64,000 nt of DNA from Liriodendron chinense (taxonomy: Eukaryota > Streptophyta > Magnoliopsida > Magnoliales > Magnoliaceae). The stretch lies in the NCBI GenBank assembly GCA_003013855.2, contig ML058447.1, positions 434,001 through 498,000 on the forward strand. The letters run 5' to 3'. Under the pieces are notes generated by a model that was not told the DNA's origin, did no database searches, and was given only the letters and a program-made list of their open reading frames with translations. Positions 35,241-47,969 of the stretch are shown here, one piece after another. Both the position numbers and the translations under genes were made by a program. The first letter of the stretch is position 1, and every line of letters starts with the position of its first letter.

Positions 35241-37153
35241 TGTTTGCTCGCCTCAAGTGTAAGGCTGCGATGTAGTAATAATTCTCAGTAAGACCGAGGT
35301 TGATCCACAGGGAAATAAGTAAATAATTCCAACTACTCCAATAACTAGAATCTAAGAAGTTTAAGAAAACAGTTTTTAACATAAAACAGGAAAATATGAG
35401 ATTTGGAAAGACCTAGAGCATCAAGGATCCACTTGTAGTAGTTCAATACCAATCCATTCATCCAAGTACAACACAATTAGAATCAAAGTTCTATCTCTCA
35501 TCTAATTGGATGATATAACATTAAAGCATAAACAGTCTCACTCAAATCTGGAAATCAGATTCTAGTTCTAATGAAGCACATAGAATTCAAACTTGTAGCC
35601 TTCAAAGTAACAGCCATGCCAAGAGACTATGGCATGCTCTGGGGTTACTACAATTCAAATTCAAACAACCCAATCATGGCAATCTCAGAGAATTGCAAGG
35701 AACTCATGTCCGGACTACACAAACTCTCATAATTCATATAAAAATCCAAGTTTTATTCAAACTAGAAGTTCAAAATTCATCAATAAGAAAAGGGTACATT
35801 AAATAAAAGAATTAAAGCATTGAAACAAACTACAAACTTCACCTCTTAGCTCTAGCTAAAAGGTTAACTAAGAAAAAAACATATTAAAACTAGAACTAGA
35901 ACTAAGAAAATGAAGAAAAACTAGCTATAGGAGGGTAGGTAGCCTCCTAGGACTTGAACTCCTTACTTCTCACGTCATTGACTGCCTTGAAAAAGAAGAA
36001 AGCACTTCCTTTTATAATACAACAATAGTACAATAACATAACAGATTTTGTTTCGCTTTGTATGACTTAACTAATGATCGGATTACCTTCAAATCTGATT
36101 TGTACCTTCCCTTGAACTTGATCTTTCTCATAAATAGTTTAGATTTTCAAGATTATCTTCTAATTGAGCCCAACAAGTAGATCAGATATCGCCTCTCAAA
36201 ATCGCGCAATTTGGATACCTCATAAACCAGTCATCTCGCTTTCAATACTACGGAGTGTACAGAGGTCGGATTAATCTCAAATTTGGAACATTAGTAGAAA
36301 CCTGCTTTCTCTAAATGATAGATGGATTAGATTGTTTAAATCAATTCTAAAATTGAGTGCAAAAATTAGAACACTTAGGCCTTTTTATAAAATATGCCTA
36401 GTTGAATCTTTCTGGATGGTCCATCTTTCTTCAACCGGTACGATCAAATCACACATCCTTTTGAACTGAAACTTTGTGGTTATTCATATATGGATGTGGT
36501 CTAGAAGATGGTCAAATTAGATTTTTCATATCATCAATGATGGGCCACCTAGATCATTCCAGTGTTGAACAACGAAATCAGGAAACTTTCCGGACAGTTC
36601 GTATTGTTTTGGTCACCATGGTCAATCCGTAGCTCAGATCGACACGAAACCACTTGGGTTATTTTGGTGTCGAGCTCCTCTTCGATATGGACATGTTGGA
36701 TTTCTAAATATCATCAAGATGGGCCCCGTAAACTGGGTTGAAAAATTAAAAAAATGGGACTACTTGTATTTGAAATCTGATTTAGAAAGTGCATGGCCAA
36801 CTCTGGCAGGCCAGACCACAGGTCGGCCTACATAAAATTGGTCCAAAGATATTTGTATTTCTGGAGGGTTTGGCCGATCGGCCAATGGCTATGGCCGGCC
36901 GGCCGGTCAGGCTGTAAATTATGACTTTTTCATACTTTTCTTCCTCCATTGCATTGCATCTTTCCTCCATCTCTTGTCATTATTCTTTGATCTTCAAGAC
37001 ATACAAAGTGACTCTTTTAACCATGAATTGGTGAAGTCTCCCTCTCATTCCTGCAATCACAAAAACATGTATTAGGTTAGTCTTTAAATATGAAAACTAT
37101 GCATAATGTGATGATGAAAAGGGGTTAGAATATGTAATATTCATGGCTTAACA
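35241..37153 (-). mobile_element. solo LTR, family A, minus orientation, inside the envelope-like ORF
   Basis: 1913 bp, TG..CA ends (tgtttgctcg..cttaaca). Flanks are gacac (35236-35240) and gatac (37154-37158), a 4/5 TSD. It is the reverse complement of the LTR at 7097-8909 in structure and is closer to the split copy at 37553. A TATA-like box (tataaaagg on the minus strand, about 36010) and a GGCC/GATC palindrome cluster (36798-36910) are present. With the split copy it forms a large inverted repeat of about 1.6-kb arms separated by about 0.5 kb. Confidence 0.85.
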
Positions 37154-37158
37154 GATAC

Positions 37159-37558
37159 CCTACCCAACTCCCGAAATATGATTCCATTTGGATGGATCAT
37201 TACGCTACTGGCTCGCGACTGCGGCTTTACGAATGTTGTTGTTCATCTTGTCACGCGCCGTAAGTTTCAAGAGCTCAACATCAAGAAGATGCAGCTGCCC
37301 AAAGAAGACAACGTTGAAGATCGTGACTACTCGCATACTCCCACACCCGTGACCTCCACGACTCATGGAGAATCCTCGGCCCCAATGCCGACTCTTGCTC
37401 GACGCTCTGTGAAGAGGCGTCTTCATTCAGAGGCCACTTCTACCCCACCGCCTCCTCTCGCCAACTCAGAGCAAATTATTGCTCAACTTGATCGTGTGGA
37501 GCAAACTTTGGCTCAGCATGGAGAGAGGATGACTAGGCTTGAGAGCATGGTTCAATAA
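37159..37558 (+). pseudogene. envelope-like ORF, 3' part
   Basis: This continues the ORF at 34738-35240 in the same frame. It reads NMIPFGWIITLLARDCGF, then a hydrophilic Ser/Thr/Pro-rich stretch (HTPTPVTSTTHGESSAPMP), then a short coiled coil (QIIAQLDRVEQTLAQHGERM) and a stop at 37556-37558. The stop lies at the junction with the next LTR copy, so the natural C-terminus may have been lost. The short hydrophobic segment near 37190 could be a membrane segment, but this is weak. Confidence 0.6.
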
Positions 37559-39178
37559 GATCAAAGAAATAAAGGATAAGAGATGGAGGAAAGATGCAAT
37601 GAAACGAAGGAAGAAAAAATGAAGAAAAATCACATTTTACAGATCGATCGACCGGTCGGCCAAATCCTTCAGAAACTGTAATTTCTTTGAAATTTTTTTA
37701 TAAAGGCCGACCTGTGGTCCGGCCGGCCGGCTGACAAGTTGGCCATGCACTTTTTAAATTCAGATTTCAAGCAGAGGTAGTTCCATTTTTGGTTTTTCGG
37801 CCCAGTTCATGGGGGCCCATCTTGATGATATTTAGAAATCTAACTCGTTCATGTCGAAGACGAGCTCGACGCCGAAATAATCCAAGTGGTTTCGTGTCGA
37901 TCGGAGGTACGTATTGACCGTGGCAGCCAAAACAATATGAACTATCTAGAAAGTTTTCAAATTTCGCCTACTCAACACTAGGCTAGTCCAGGTGGACCAC
38001 TAGTACTAATATGAAAAATTTAAGCTGGCCATCTTCTAGAGCACATCGATATATGAATAACCACAAAGTTTCAGGTCAAAATTGGATATGTGGTTTGATC
38101 ATACCGGTTGAAGAAAGATGGACCATCCAAAGAAATTCCAACTGCGCATATTTTATAAAAAGCCCCAAATGTTCTAATTTTCAGACCCAATTCTGGAATT
38201 TATTTGAAAAATCTAATTCATCTATAATCTAGAGGATGAAGGTTTGAGACCAATCCGACCTATGTACACTCCGTAGCGTTGAAAGCAAGATGACTGGTTC
38301 TGAAGGTACTCGAATTGCGCAATTTTGAGAGGTAGTCACTGATCTGATTAGTGGGCCCATTCAGAAGATAATCTTGGAAATCTAAACCATTTATGAGGAA
38401 GATCATATTATAAGGAAGCTACAAATCAAATTTGAAGGCAATCTGATCATTGCTTAAGTCATACCAAGCGAAACAAAATCTGCTATGTTGCTGTACAATT
38501 GCTGCATTATAAAAGGAGGTGTTCTCTTCTTTTCCAAATCAAGCAAGGACGTGAGGAGCAAGGAGTTCAAGTCATAGGAGGCTTCCTAGCCTCCTACAAC
38601 TAGTTTTTCTTCCTTTTCTTAGTTCTAATTTTTAATATGCTTTTCATTAGTTAACCTTTTTGCTAGAGCTAAGATGTGAAGCTTATAGTTTTCTTAGATT
38701 GTTTAATTCGTTTTTAAAGTTTCAAGTTTGAATTTAATATTGAACAATGGTTTTACTTAACTTTGAATGAAATTCTAAGTAATTTTTCTTAATCTTATGA
38801 TGATTCATGGATATTTGGAAGAATTACATTAGTTTCTTAATTGTTATGCAAAGATCTAGACCTATACGCTCCGAGGAATCGGATTCAAGACGCTCTAAAC
38901 TTGGGTCTTCATGTGGGAACTTCAACCCAAAGTTCTACCTTTTATGAGAAGTCTGAAATATGTGTTGTTTATTTCTGTGATTTGAATCAAGTTCAAATCA
39001 TGATATAGTTAAGCTTTGTGACAGGGTTTGATGATCATCATAGTTGTGAACTTAATATATTGGAACTAGGATAGACATGTGCAATTGAGTGTGCTCAAGT
39101 TCTAACTTGAATTGAGTCGATCATGTTGATGAATAGCACATGGGATAAACTAATTTGCTGAATTAACCGCTCCATATT
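37553..39178 (+). mobile_element. LTR family A, plus copy, 5'-truncated, left part
   Basis: It aligns with the reverse complement of 35241-36990 from 'aagatcaaag' onward: 'agatggaggaaagatgcaat', the GGCC/GATC palindromes (37640-37735), 'atttagaaatctaac', 'gtggtttcgtgtcgatc', TATA-like tataaaa (38508), and 'gctccatatt' at the right. The first ~165 bp present in the other copies are missing at its left edge. It is interrupted at 39178 by the CACTA element and continues at 48530. Confidence 0.8.
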
Positions 39179-39195
39179 CACTACGTGAAAAAGTG

Positions 39196-39480
39196 CATCG
39201 TCGAAAAAAACCGTTGTAGATCAGCCAGTCTAGAAAAAAAAATCGACAGTCCGTCGGTTAATATTCGACGGTCCACATCCGTCGAACTCGTATTTGCATA
39301 ATCGGCGGTTGTGAACCGTCGAAAACAATTCGACGGTCGATAACCGTAGGATATTTCGACGGTTGATAGCCGTCGCAAATAATTCAACGGTCATAACCCG
39401 CCGTTCTGGGTAAAAATTATAGGAAATGTCGACGGTACCGGACAGTTGAGAAATATATACGACGGTTCAGAACCGTCGAA
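39196..39480. repeat. left sub-terminal repeat region of the CACTA element
   Basis: It has about a dozen copies of 'ttcgacggt' or its complement 'accgtcgaa', often paired as short hairpins ('ttcgacgg..gataaccgt'). Such arrays are where TNPA-type proteins bind in En/Spm elements; binding here is inference. Confidence 0.8.
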
Positions 39481-40407
39481 TTTATGTCTGCACGGAAAAT
39501 AAAAAAAATTAACATCTATTTTGGTGGGGGTTGTGCCCCAATACATCCTGTAAACCTGTAATTCATAAATAATTTAGAAAACTACAACATTTACTAACAC
39601 AATATACAAGTACAATCCACTACAGTACATGACACACAATCCTCAACAACCACAATACATAACCAACACAATACAATCGCAATCCTCCACAATCACATTA
39701 CATAACCAACACAATCAACTATAATCCTCCGCAACCACAATCCTCCATAAGTATCAACAATCCACAACCACATTCTCCACAACTACCAAAGAGTTCCCTC
39801 GTTCACCCGTTGCCTCACAGACTCGAGAGATTTTGTTTGTTTAGTATCATTAAAAGCTAAAAGAGGAGGTTTGCTAGAATATTTATCTACGATTTTGACA
39901 TGAAACCTGGAAGGTTTTGCTGCATTTTCTAGTCTCAAGTTTTAATCATCAGAACTACAAATGTTTCCAATCCAACATAATTACCTTGGCCCGTCCAACA
40001 TAATTACCTTGGCCCGTCAAACGAGTACAACAGCCTGATTTTTTGTATTCTTCCTACTCTTAGTTAAAGAGGGGAATGTTCAAGTGATGCCTAGGTGTGT
40101 AGTTCAAGTTCACCCTAGTGCTCGGGCTCAAGAGAAGTTTTGAGTATTTGCATCATCTCTAGAAGTCCTACTAGAAAAGAAAGAAAAATAGGTATAAGAA
40201 GAAAACAAACCTCTTGAATCATGCCCTCGGTTACACTTTGAGCCAAATCCCCAGCAAAATCTCAAAACTTTTGACTTAGTGCTTTGCTCAACTAACAAAG
40301 CATAGATAAATAGTGTCATATATAAAAGGATTATCTAGTCTTATACACCATAAGCCCAATAACATTCACAAGAAAGAGAGAAGATTTGCACAAACATGCT
40401 TTTACCA

Positions 40408-40456
<49 letters not shown>

Positions 40457-42199
40457 AAACCTACCATGTTCCTTTACAACACCATTAGATGAGTGTATCA
40501 CCTGCAACGCCAATCAAATTTCCATCATGCCCAATAAAACTAGAAGAAAATCTATGCAGTCAAAAGAATACAAGAATTCCTTGGAATAACTGATGCATGT
40601 TCTGATATAAATGTTCTCGTGAATCAAATGCACCAAACCAAATGAGAAGCTTGATACACAATAAACAAGTGTTTGACATGCACCAAACAACTCACACTAA
40701 CATGTCCAGCTAAACATCACCATCCTAATTAAAAAGATTTCATAGAAACAAATATGAGAATGCAATTGTTCTTAGTTTTAAACCATAAGTAATTTTTTCC
40801 ACAAAGCAATGGTATGGTAAACACAATCGCTAGTTACTCTCTTCCACCAACTAGATGGATATTTGCATCTATATCTTATTTTGGTTTTTAAACAATTTTT
40901 TTTCCACAAAGCAATGGAAATGATAAATGCTAATAATTTGAAGTTGCCTTTGAATTGCCATTTCATTTCTTTCAAGTGCAACTTGAAAGTAATGTTTTTG
41001 CAATTTAGAGCCCACAATCCTCAATATGTATGCCAAGGAAACTAGAATTTGGTCATTTCCACTTGATTCTTAATTTCAATTTAGCAAGTCTATCTAAAAG
41101 CATGAGTTCCAATATCATACTAGTTTCTAACAGTCACAATATGATTAATAAAATGTGCCACATCAAAACAATATTACAGTACAAATATCTATTTCTTCCC
41201 TTGAGTCTCATAAACTGTCAGAACATTTCCCTTCATCTCATATGACTATCAAAACATTTCCCTTCATCTAAAATAACCTATCAAAACATCTCAACATTGG
41301 TGCCTCTATAAAAGCTCTCGCTTTTTTTCTTTTTTCTTTTTTTTATAAACAACAGAACATAAATCATTCATAGGTTAGCACTCACATGACACCTCATTAG
41401 AACAACCCTTCAATTTCCACCCAAGTTTTGACCATCGAGAACATGACACCTCCAAGAGTGAAAAAGAATAATTACTAGCCTGTATCATTTTTTGGTTGAA
41501 GCAAACATTCTTCCCTTCGAGAATATAAATGCACGCAACAAGATGTATCCATATGCATCTCTGTATGTATAGACTAAGATATATATTAGAGTTTCTATGA
41601 TATTTTTAAAAATTGCCCAACTTTTTCACAAAATTTCAAAAAGAAAACTAAATCTATAATAATTCGTGAATTGTTTAGATTATGCCATTACAAACAATCT
41701 GAGTATTGAGAATCCGACACTTGCATATTTTTAGAGCTATAAATCAACCAGCTTATGAATCAAAATAGTAGGCCATGTTTCTATTCTCTTTCAAATCATA
41801 CTACTTACAATAGATGGATAGTAAATCTAGTGCTTCAATTGGGAAGCCAATAAAAGCAGTGGCAAACAACAAAATCAACAAATTCAAAGTTCCCATAGCA
41901 TTATTCTAAAATGAATGCACTTACTGAGTGCACGCCCATGAGGTTTAAGACAATTCTTGCACAAAAAATGAGAGAAATGACTTGGATAAGGCCAAGAATT
42001 CCACCAATAACCAGCTCGCACTGTGACTAATTTCCATGGTCCGGTAATCCAATGGAGCATATACCATAAATGGCAATGTACAAACCTGGGTAAAGAGGCA
42101 TGTTGCCTCTCAAGTGGGGCAACTTGTCACTCCATTTCCATAGTGCACCTCAAGGTAAGCAAACTGCTGCTTAAATTGAGGCGGCTTGGGCTGTACTGG
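39481..42199 (-). other. CACTA interior, left part: exon-like minus-strand stretches, none identified
   Basis: Two minus-strand stretches look coding without a recognised family. One is near 39990-39795 (RLENAAKPSRFHVKIVDKYS, ending in a stop). The other is near 40265-40212 (DFAGDLAQSVTEGMIQE followed by a GAG|GTTTGT donor). A (GA)n run of about 44 bp lies at 40410-40453. The remainder is AT-rich and looks like intron sequence. Confidence 0.35.
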
Positions 42200-42406
42200 A
42201 ATGGATCCTTCACAATCCCTTCATTGCTCCTCAAGGTAAGAAACTTCTTTTCCTGCATTGAAAAACTTGAAGGTAGATTAATAACAGTCTGTAACAAAAC
42301 ATTAATGAATGTAAAACAAGGAAATTAAAAATTACTTCTTCATTATTGCAAATCTCACAAAATTGAAACTCCTCATCAGACTCGGTTAATTCTTGGTTTG
42401 ATTCAG
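42200..42406 (-). pseudogene. captured PHD-finger exons resembling FORGETTER1/Strawberry notch
   Basis: On the minus strand an acceptor (..aatgcag) at 42407 opens an exon 42406-42336 that reads ESNQELTESDEEFQFCEICN followed by NEE, ending at a GT donor (42335-42334). A second acceptor (..aatgcag at 42254-42253) opens an exon starting EKKFLTLRS. Plant FGT1/Strawberry-notch helicases have an acidic stretch followed by DEFQxCEICNxEEERKKLL; from memory this is the best match. After KKFL the sequence no longer follows the PHD finger, so it is a fragment. FGT1 acts in nucleosome remodelling at heat-memory genes; no function is expected of this piece. Confidence 0.5.
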
Positions 42407-42775
42407 CTGCATTAATAAAAAGAATTCATCTAGCAATATGAGTCTTCATTTAATAGCTCATGTACAGCACACCACGTGGGCTAGAAATAGATTAAGAAGT
42501 ATACCCATTGCCCTAGCTTCCTACAAGTATGGTAAACATCCTTCCGATCTCCAAACCTGTGAGAATTCTGAAATAGACCCAACTTCAGTGCTAGAAACAA
42601 ATGAGGCATTGAACATAACAATGCATTAAAAAATGCAAAAAACAGAAAGGAATATGGTTATATCTTAGCCAAAATATTATATTTGTAGGTCCTGAATGAA
42701 GACAAAAAGAACATAAACAAGAAGTGCACGAATTTGAGAATCCATATAACAGTGTAAGGAAGAAAATAACATGCC

Positions 42776-42858
42776 TCAAGATATTTGGAGCAAATCCACC
42801 ATCATCTCCAATGGTGCATCCAGCAGAGCCATATTTTTCTGTAATAATAGCTTGCCCT
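42776..42858 (-). pseudogene. captured enolase exon
   Basis: On the minus strand it reads AIITEKYGSAGCTIGDDGGFAPNI, which contains the invariant enolase segment (KYG..[ND]xGD[ED]GGFAPNI). The Ser-Ala-Gly-Cys version resembles the plant ENO3-type enolase as I remember it. The segment ends at ..ATCTTGAG|GCATGT, close to where enolase genes have an intron but with GC instead of GT. The following enolase residues are not found downstream on the same strand, so a single exon or less was captured. Enolase converts 2-phosphoglycerate to phosphoenolpyruvate; this fragment is not functional. Confidence 0.65.
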
Positions 42859-44400
42859 TTCCATAAACAATGAGAGCTAATTCAGAATTAGCAGAGAAAC
42901 ATGGGCTTAGAGGATATAAGCATTGCACTAGTAAAAAGATCAACTCAACATTCTTCTAAAGCTGCACAAATTCATAAGTATACATGCATGAATTATAAAT
43001 ACAAAAAAAAATCAGGATCATAGGTCCATGGATGTGAAGTGAACAGCAAAAAGCATTGAACCTATTTTGACAGAAGGATGGTGGTCTTGGATGATTGAAT
43101 CCATATTTGGATGGTGTGAATATCCAAGGGTCATATGAGCTATTGCTGCAACAAGATACCAAAATAACCAATGGAACAAAGAGTGCAGGGCATTTTCAAC
43201 TGATTGGCTGACTTTGTCTTCCTACAGAGAGCCTTGGCAGTTTGAAGAGCCACAACAACACTCAACCTTGGACCGGTCCAAGGTTAAGTGAAGAAAATTT
43301 GACATATCATTGTTATTATCTTATACAAATTAGAAGCACTAAGCATTTCACATAAGCCTTTTCAAGATTGGCATAAAATAATCATCATGATTAACCTATT
43401 TGACAAACAAGAACAACACAAGATACATAATGAAGTAACGATGGTCAGCAGTTGAGGAGCAAACTAAGGTTTTTTTCCATCTATAAGTATGATGATGGTA
43501 AAGTGGTACTAATTGAGGAATAAACCAAAATGTCTGGATGAGGGAAAATGCATCAATGTGGGACCTTCATCAAATAAGAATACAGAGTTAGTCATACAAT
43601 GAAAAGGAGGATGCATATAACATGCCTGCACAAGATAAGGTGGAAAGGAGATCAACCGAATAGATTGACAAAGGCAAATAGTCGTATATGGGGAAGGATA
43701 AACACTATGATTGGGGAGCTGACTGTAGATAAAGACTTCACTTGAAGGATAAAATGGTGGCGGTTATGAGAATGGGTGATAAACTAATATAGTTAAACTG
43801 GTTTTGGGTAAGACAACATGAGAAAGACCGGTAATTCCTTAATAGCATTGAATGATGCATAATTGAACTAGAGACAAATTTTTCTAAGTAGTATCTGACC
43901 TGTGTAAATTAAATCAACAGACCCCACATTTAAGCACAGGGAAACCTGAGGTAATGACATAAAGATGAAGTTAAAAGACTGTCATTGCTTCATTCCAGGA
44001 ACCACCATCAGTAATCCACATACATAACTGGATGTTGCTTCATTCCAGGAACCACCATCTGTAATCCAGGCCATTCAAAAACATACCTACCAAGTGACGT
44101 ATCCATCAATCATGGAGCTCCAAGAAACCACGTCTCTATGAGGTATTTCATCAAACACCCTTCGTGCAAACCTCTCTCTTACATATCTTAAGAAGTTCCA
44201 AATATTTCAAATCACCAAAGAAATGTAAAAAATGCAGATTAAAACAGGTCATGCTCAGGCTGACCGTGATCTTCCCCAGACTTCGCCTTCCCAACCCTAG
44301 AATTGATCCCCACGCCTTCCTAAAACCCATCCCCAATTGAAAACCCCATTCCTAATTGTAAAAGAAAAAAAAAAAAAAAAAAAAAAAAAACCAGCGCCAT
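42859..44400 (-). other. CACTA interior, middle part
   Basis: A minus-strand open stretch at about 43170-43035 (AHMTLGYSHHPNMDSIIQDH) looks exon-like but has no family I know. A direct repeat of 'ttgcttcattccaggaacca' occurs at about 43986 and 44036 (50 bp apart). A long A run lies at about 44364-44391. No transposase was found. Confidence 0.35.
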
Positions 44401-44746
44401 CCTCACCTCAAGAGTCATCATTTCTGGTGATTCATTACAGTGCCATCATCATCGTCGACGTGTCCAGTAGCGTCCAGCTTCTTGTCTGGCAACATTTCTG
44501 CAGCGCGCTAGCATAGGAATCCAATTCCTCATCAGATCTATCGATTCCTAAAGGGAACGAAAAAGAAGAAGAAGAAATCAATTTCAAATACCTACAAATG
44601 GGAAATCGTCATTCAACAAGCTTTTCTGCATCAAGAAAGCGAAGCAGCAAAATACGCTATCGTTGTTGAAGGCATAAGATTCGGCTGCAAGGGATGGTGA
44701 CCCTTGAAAAATCTCAAGCTCAAGCTCAACCCTAGATCTTCCCTAC

Positions 44747-44760
<14 letters not shown>
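44401..44760 (-). other. 5'-UTR/first-exon-like region on the minus strand, within the CACTA element
   Basis: Read on the minus strand, a long CT-dinucleotide run (44749-44791) is followed by 'gcgtagggaagatctagggt' and further GC-richer sequence, the look of a plant 5' UTR, and by a possible donor near 44595. It could be the promoter end of the captured gene whose exons lie at lower coordinates. Inference only. Confidence 0.3.
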
Positions 44761-44797
<37 letters not shown>

Positions 44798-44916
44798 AGG
44801 GGTCTTTTTTACTAGAGGAGGGAAATGGAAATGGTTTTTTTCATGAGAGGGAAATGAAAAGATTGTTTTGGTGACTTTTTTACGGACGGATTGAGAGACA
44901 GACGGTCCTGTCAAAG

Positions 44917-45330
44917 GTTTTGTGGGCCCACCGTGATTTATGTGGTTTATCCGCGCCATCCATCCATTTCTCAAGATCATTTTATGGCTTGATCCAAAAA
45001 ATGAGTCGGATCTAAATCTCAGGTGGACCACACTACAGGAAAACAGCAGTGATTAAATGTCCACCATTAAAAACCTCCCAGGGCCCATTGTAATGTTTAT
45101 TTGACATCCAACCTCTTGATTAAGGATATAGGGAAAACCAACTATCAGCTTCTTCCGAAACTTCCATGGCCCCAAGAAGTTTTTAATGGTGGCCATTCAA
45201 TTAACACCGATTCCTTGTGATGTGGTCCACTTGAGATTTGGATCAACCTAATTTTGAGCTAATACCATAAGATGATCTGGAAAAATTGTATGGATGGCAA
45301 AACACATACATCATGGTGGGGCCCACAGAT
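44917..45330. repeat. fold-back repeat, 'gggcccaccgtgat' core, complete copy
   Basis: The left end 'gtgggcccaccgtgatttatg' and the right end 'catacatcatggtggggccc' are inverted. Internal symmetric motifs 'ggtggaccacac' / 'tgtggtccacttgag' and 'ccaccattaaaaacctcc' / 'gtttttaatggtggcc' make nearly the whole 414 bp one imperfect palindrome. It is nested in the CACTA element. Confidence 0.75.
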
Positions 45331-46096
45331 CAAAATATTAGTTTTTTTTTTAAATCTCAAATTTTTATCAAACTTCTTAATGTTTTTTCAAAATACGAGT
45401 TCTGAATTTCTTTTCAAATTTTTTTATAACTTCTTGATTTTGTTAAAAATGCCAATTTTCTTTCACAATGTCAATTTCTATCAAAATTGTGGTTTTGTTT
45501 TAAATCTTAATTATTTTTTTCCAAATCTTGATTTCTTTTTTAATTTCAATTTTTGGTGATCCACACTTTCTGAGATCTCTTTGGTGGCTGGTTCAATTGA
45601 AAGATGGTGAAGATGGCGGTGAAGCCAAGGATCACGACTGAAGTGAGGAGGAATCGGCATAGTCGTCGAGAAGATGAGGTCCCAATCTCTCTGGGCCTAG
45701 TGATGATCAATGGATGTTGTTTAGTGAGGGAGGATAAAACATGTGTTGTGAAGGCTTTAAATTAGGGTTGTCATGGGCTTGGCCCATCTAGGCCCAGACC
45801 ACTTAGGGTTGGATTCACCTAGGGCCCCATTTGGACACACTTCCACATAAGGGGTATTGATGCTTGATTCTTCAATAGTCTCGAGTAAGCTTTTTAAGCA
45901 CCTATTTTGAGAAGGGGTGAGACGGTTTTTGCAAAAGTGCATTAAGATGTCCAATGCAAATTGGGGTTTGGCTCAAATATCCGTTTAGATGTCAAACCCC
46001 AGTTTCAAGGATGCGTCCAAACAAGGCCCTAAATTTGTAGGGCTTTGGATGGGCCTTGGCTAGCGCAAGCCTGCCTAGGTGCAACCTCATAAAAAA
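45331..46096. other. T-rich tract and spacer
   Basis: 45340-45560 is made of loosely repeated 'tttttcaaat(ctcaa)' units; the 95-codon ORF there is a by-product. The rest shows no gene. Confidence 0.4.
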
Positions 46097-46607
46097 TTAG
46101 TGACCCTGATCAGTGCTATATGACCCTGAGATCCAACCTCTTAATTAGGTCATACAGTCCTGGGTGTGGGGCAAAAGTCCAAATATCAGCTTCATCCAAA
46201 ACTTCTGTGGCCCCGAAGAAGCTTTAAATGGTGGACATTTAATTAACATTGTTTCTTGTGATTGGGTCCTATCTGATCGAGATTTAGATCTACTTGAGTT
46301 TTGGACTCATACCATAAAATGATCTAGGAAAATGTATAGATGGCGTGAATGAAACACATACATCATGGTGGAACCATAGAAATGGTACACTTGAGACAGG
46401 CAATTTGGAATTTTTAATGGTGAGGCACTAAATTACCATTATTTCTTATGATGTGGTCCACTTTAGATTTGGATCTATCTCAATTTTGGGCTCATACCAT
46501 AAAATAATTTGAAAAAATGTATGGATGGTGTGGATGAAACACATACATCATGGTAGGGCCCATAGAGCACCGATCAGTACTAACTAGTGGCTAGTCAGGG
46601 TCACTAG
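46097..46607. mobile_element. MITE with 'agtgaccctga' TIRs around a fold-back core
   Basis: The left end 'tagtgaccctgatcagtgct' and the right end 'gtcagggtcactag' are inverted. The interior is a rearranged version of the 'gggcccacc..acatacatcatgg' repeat, with the second half duplicated. Confidence 0.55.
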
Positions 46608-47390
46608 CCAATCCATACACACTACTTTAACCGTGTGAGTACCGAGTTGAAATATTTTATTTATATTACATCCCATTCATCTGTTCTTAAATGTCATTTT
46701 ATGATGCCATACCAAATCTCAAGACTTAAAATCTAAATCTCAACAGCTAAATTAGAGTTTAGGGTCCAATGACTGCACATTTCTTGGATTTTCATGAGGT
46801 TAGCAAGTCCCAATGCAATTTTGAACAAAACATTTGGATCAATTTAGAATTCTGATCCAGTTACTTTATTCTACTCATCAATATCTTCGATTTGACTAGT
46901 CACTACTCACCTTGATCGGATTTTGAATGAGAAAGATATTAGGCGGACAAAATTGATCAACAATATGATGGGTCATATCTTGCAATCCAACAGTTAGATT
47001 TGACTAAAATTTAATCTAAATGTCTGAAGTCATTTACTCTTCAATCTTGATCGATCAGATTGTCCAAAATCTGACTAGATCTAGACAAACTGATCGTGCC
47101 CATTTAAAGAGTGTTTCGGACGGATCTAGTTCGTTTCATGTCAGATTGGGCTGAATTTTGTTCTATAACCTATTTAGCACATTCCAAATATATCTAACCG
47201 TTCAGATCAACTTTAGGATTTTCTGATCATAGAATGTAATCAATCTCATCATTATAAGTTATCCTTGTAATTACACATCATTATACTTAGGCCCTCATTT
47301 TTTGTACAAGTGAACTTGTGGGTATTCATAAACCAATATGATAGGCAGGTAACTCAATGACTGTAATTTTTTTTTACTTTCAACCATTCA
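46608..47390. other. CACTA interior, right part, no gene seen
   Basis: No domain and no exon-like ORF. Confidence 0.3.
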
Positions 47391-47950
47391 ATAAATGTCC
47401 ACTAGTAAATTTAGTCCACTCATTTCAAATTTCTCAATTTTTTTCAATCTCAAAAAAATATTTTTAAATATTTTTTTCAAACATTTCAATTTTTTTTAAA
47501 AGCTTAATTTTTTTTTTCAAAATCTCAGTCTCTTTTAAAATCCCAATTGTTTTTTATTTCCAGACTTTCGAACTTTTTCAAACTTATCATAAAACGTTTT
47601 TTTCAAATTTATCAATTCTATTCAAACATTTCAATTTTTCCAAGATGTAATTTTTTTAAATGTTTTTTTTTAATTTCAATTGTTTTTTTTTCAAAATCTA
47701 TTTTTTTTTCAAACATTGCAAAAAAAATTCCAAACTTTTAAACCTTTTCTTTTCTCAAAATCACAATTTTTTAAAATATTTAATTTTCTAATTCAAAATG
47801 TTAATTTTTGTGTCAAAACCCCAGTGATTTTTTAAATCTTAATCTTTTTTTAAATCTCAATTTTTCTCAAATATCACCCATTTTCTTTTTTCAAAATCCT
47901 AGCTTTCTTTTTTTTAATGTTAGATATCTTTTTTTCAAAATCATAAATTT
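47391..47950. repeat. T-rich degenerate repeat tract
   Basis: About 550 bp of 'ttttttcaaa' and 'aatctcaatttt' units in irregular order, like 45340-45560. Strong strand asymmetry (T and C rich on +). ORFs in it are composition artefacts. Confidence 0.55.
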
Positions 47951-47969
47951 TTGTTAATGTTGGATTTTC

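Noticed and set aside
34738..37558. True viral envelope gene
   Set aside because: No signal peptide, fusion or transmembrane organisation is evident; the 'envelope-like' label only reflects its position and similarity to plant retrotransposon ORFs.
45272..45559. 95-codon membrane-like ORF rich in Phe
   Set aside because: Product of a T-rich degenerate repeat; no start context or homologue.
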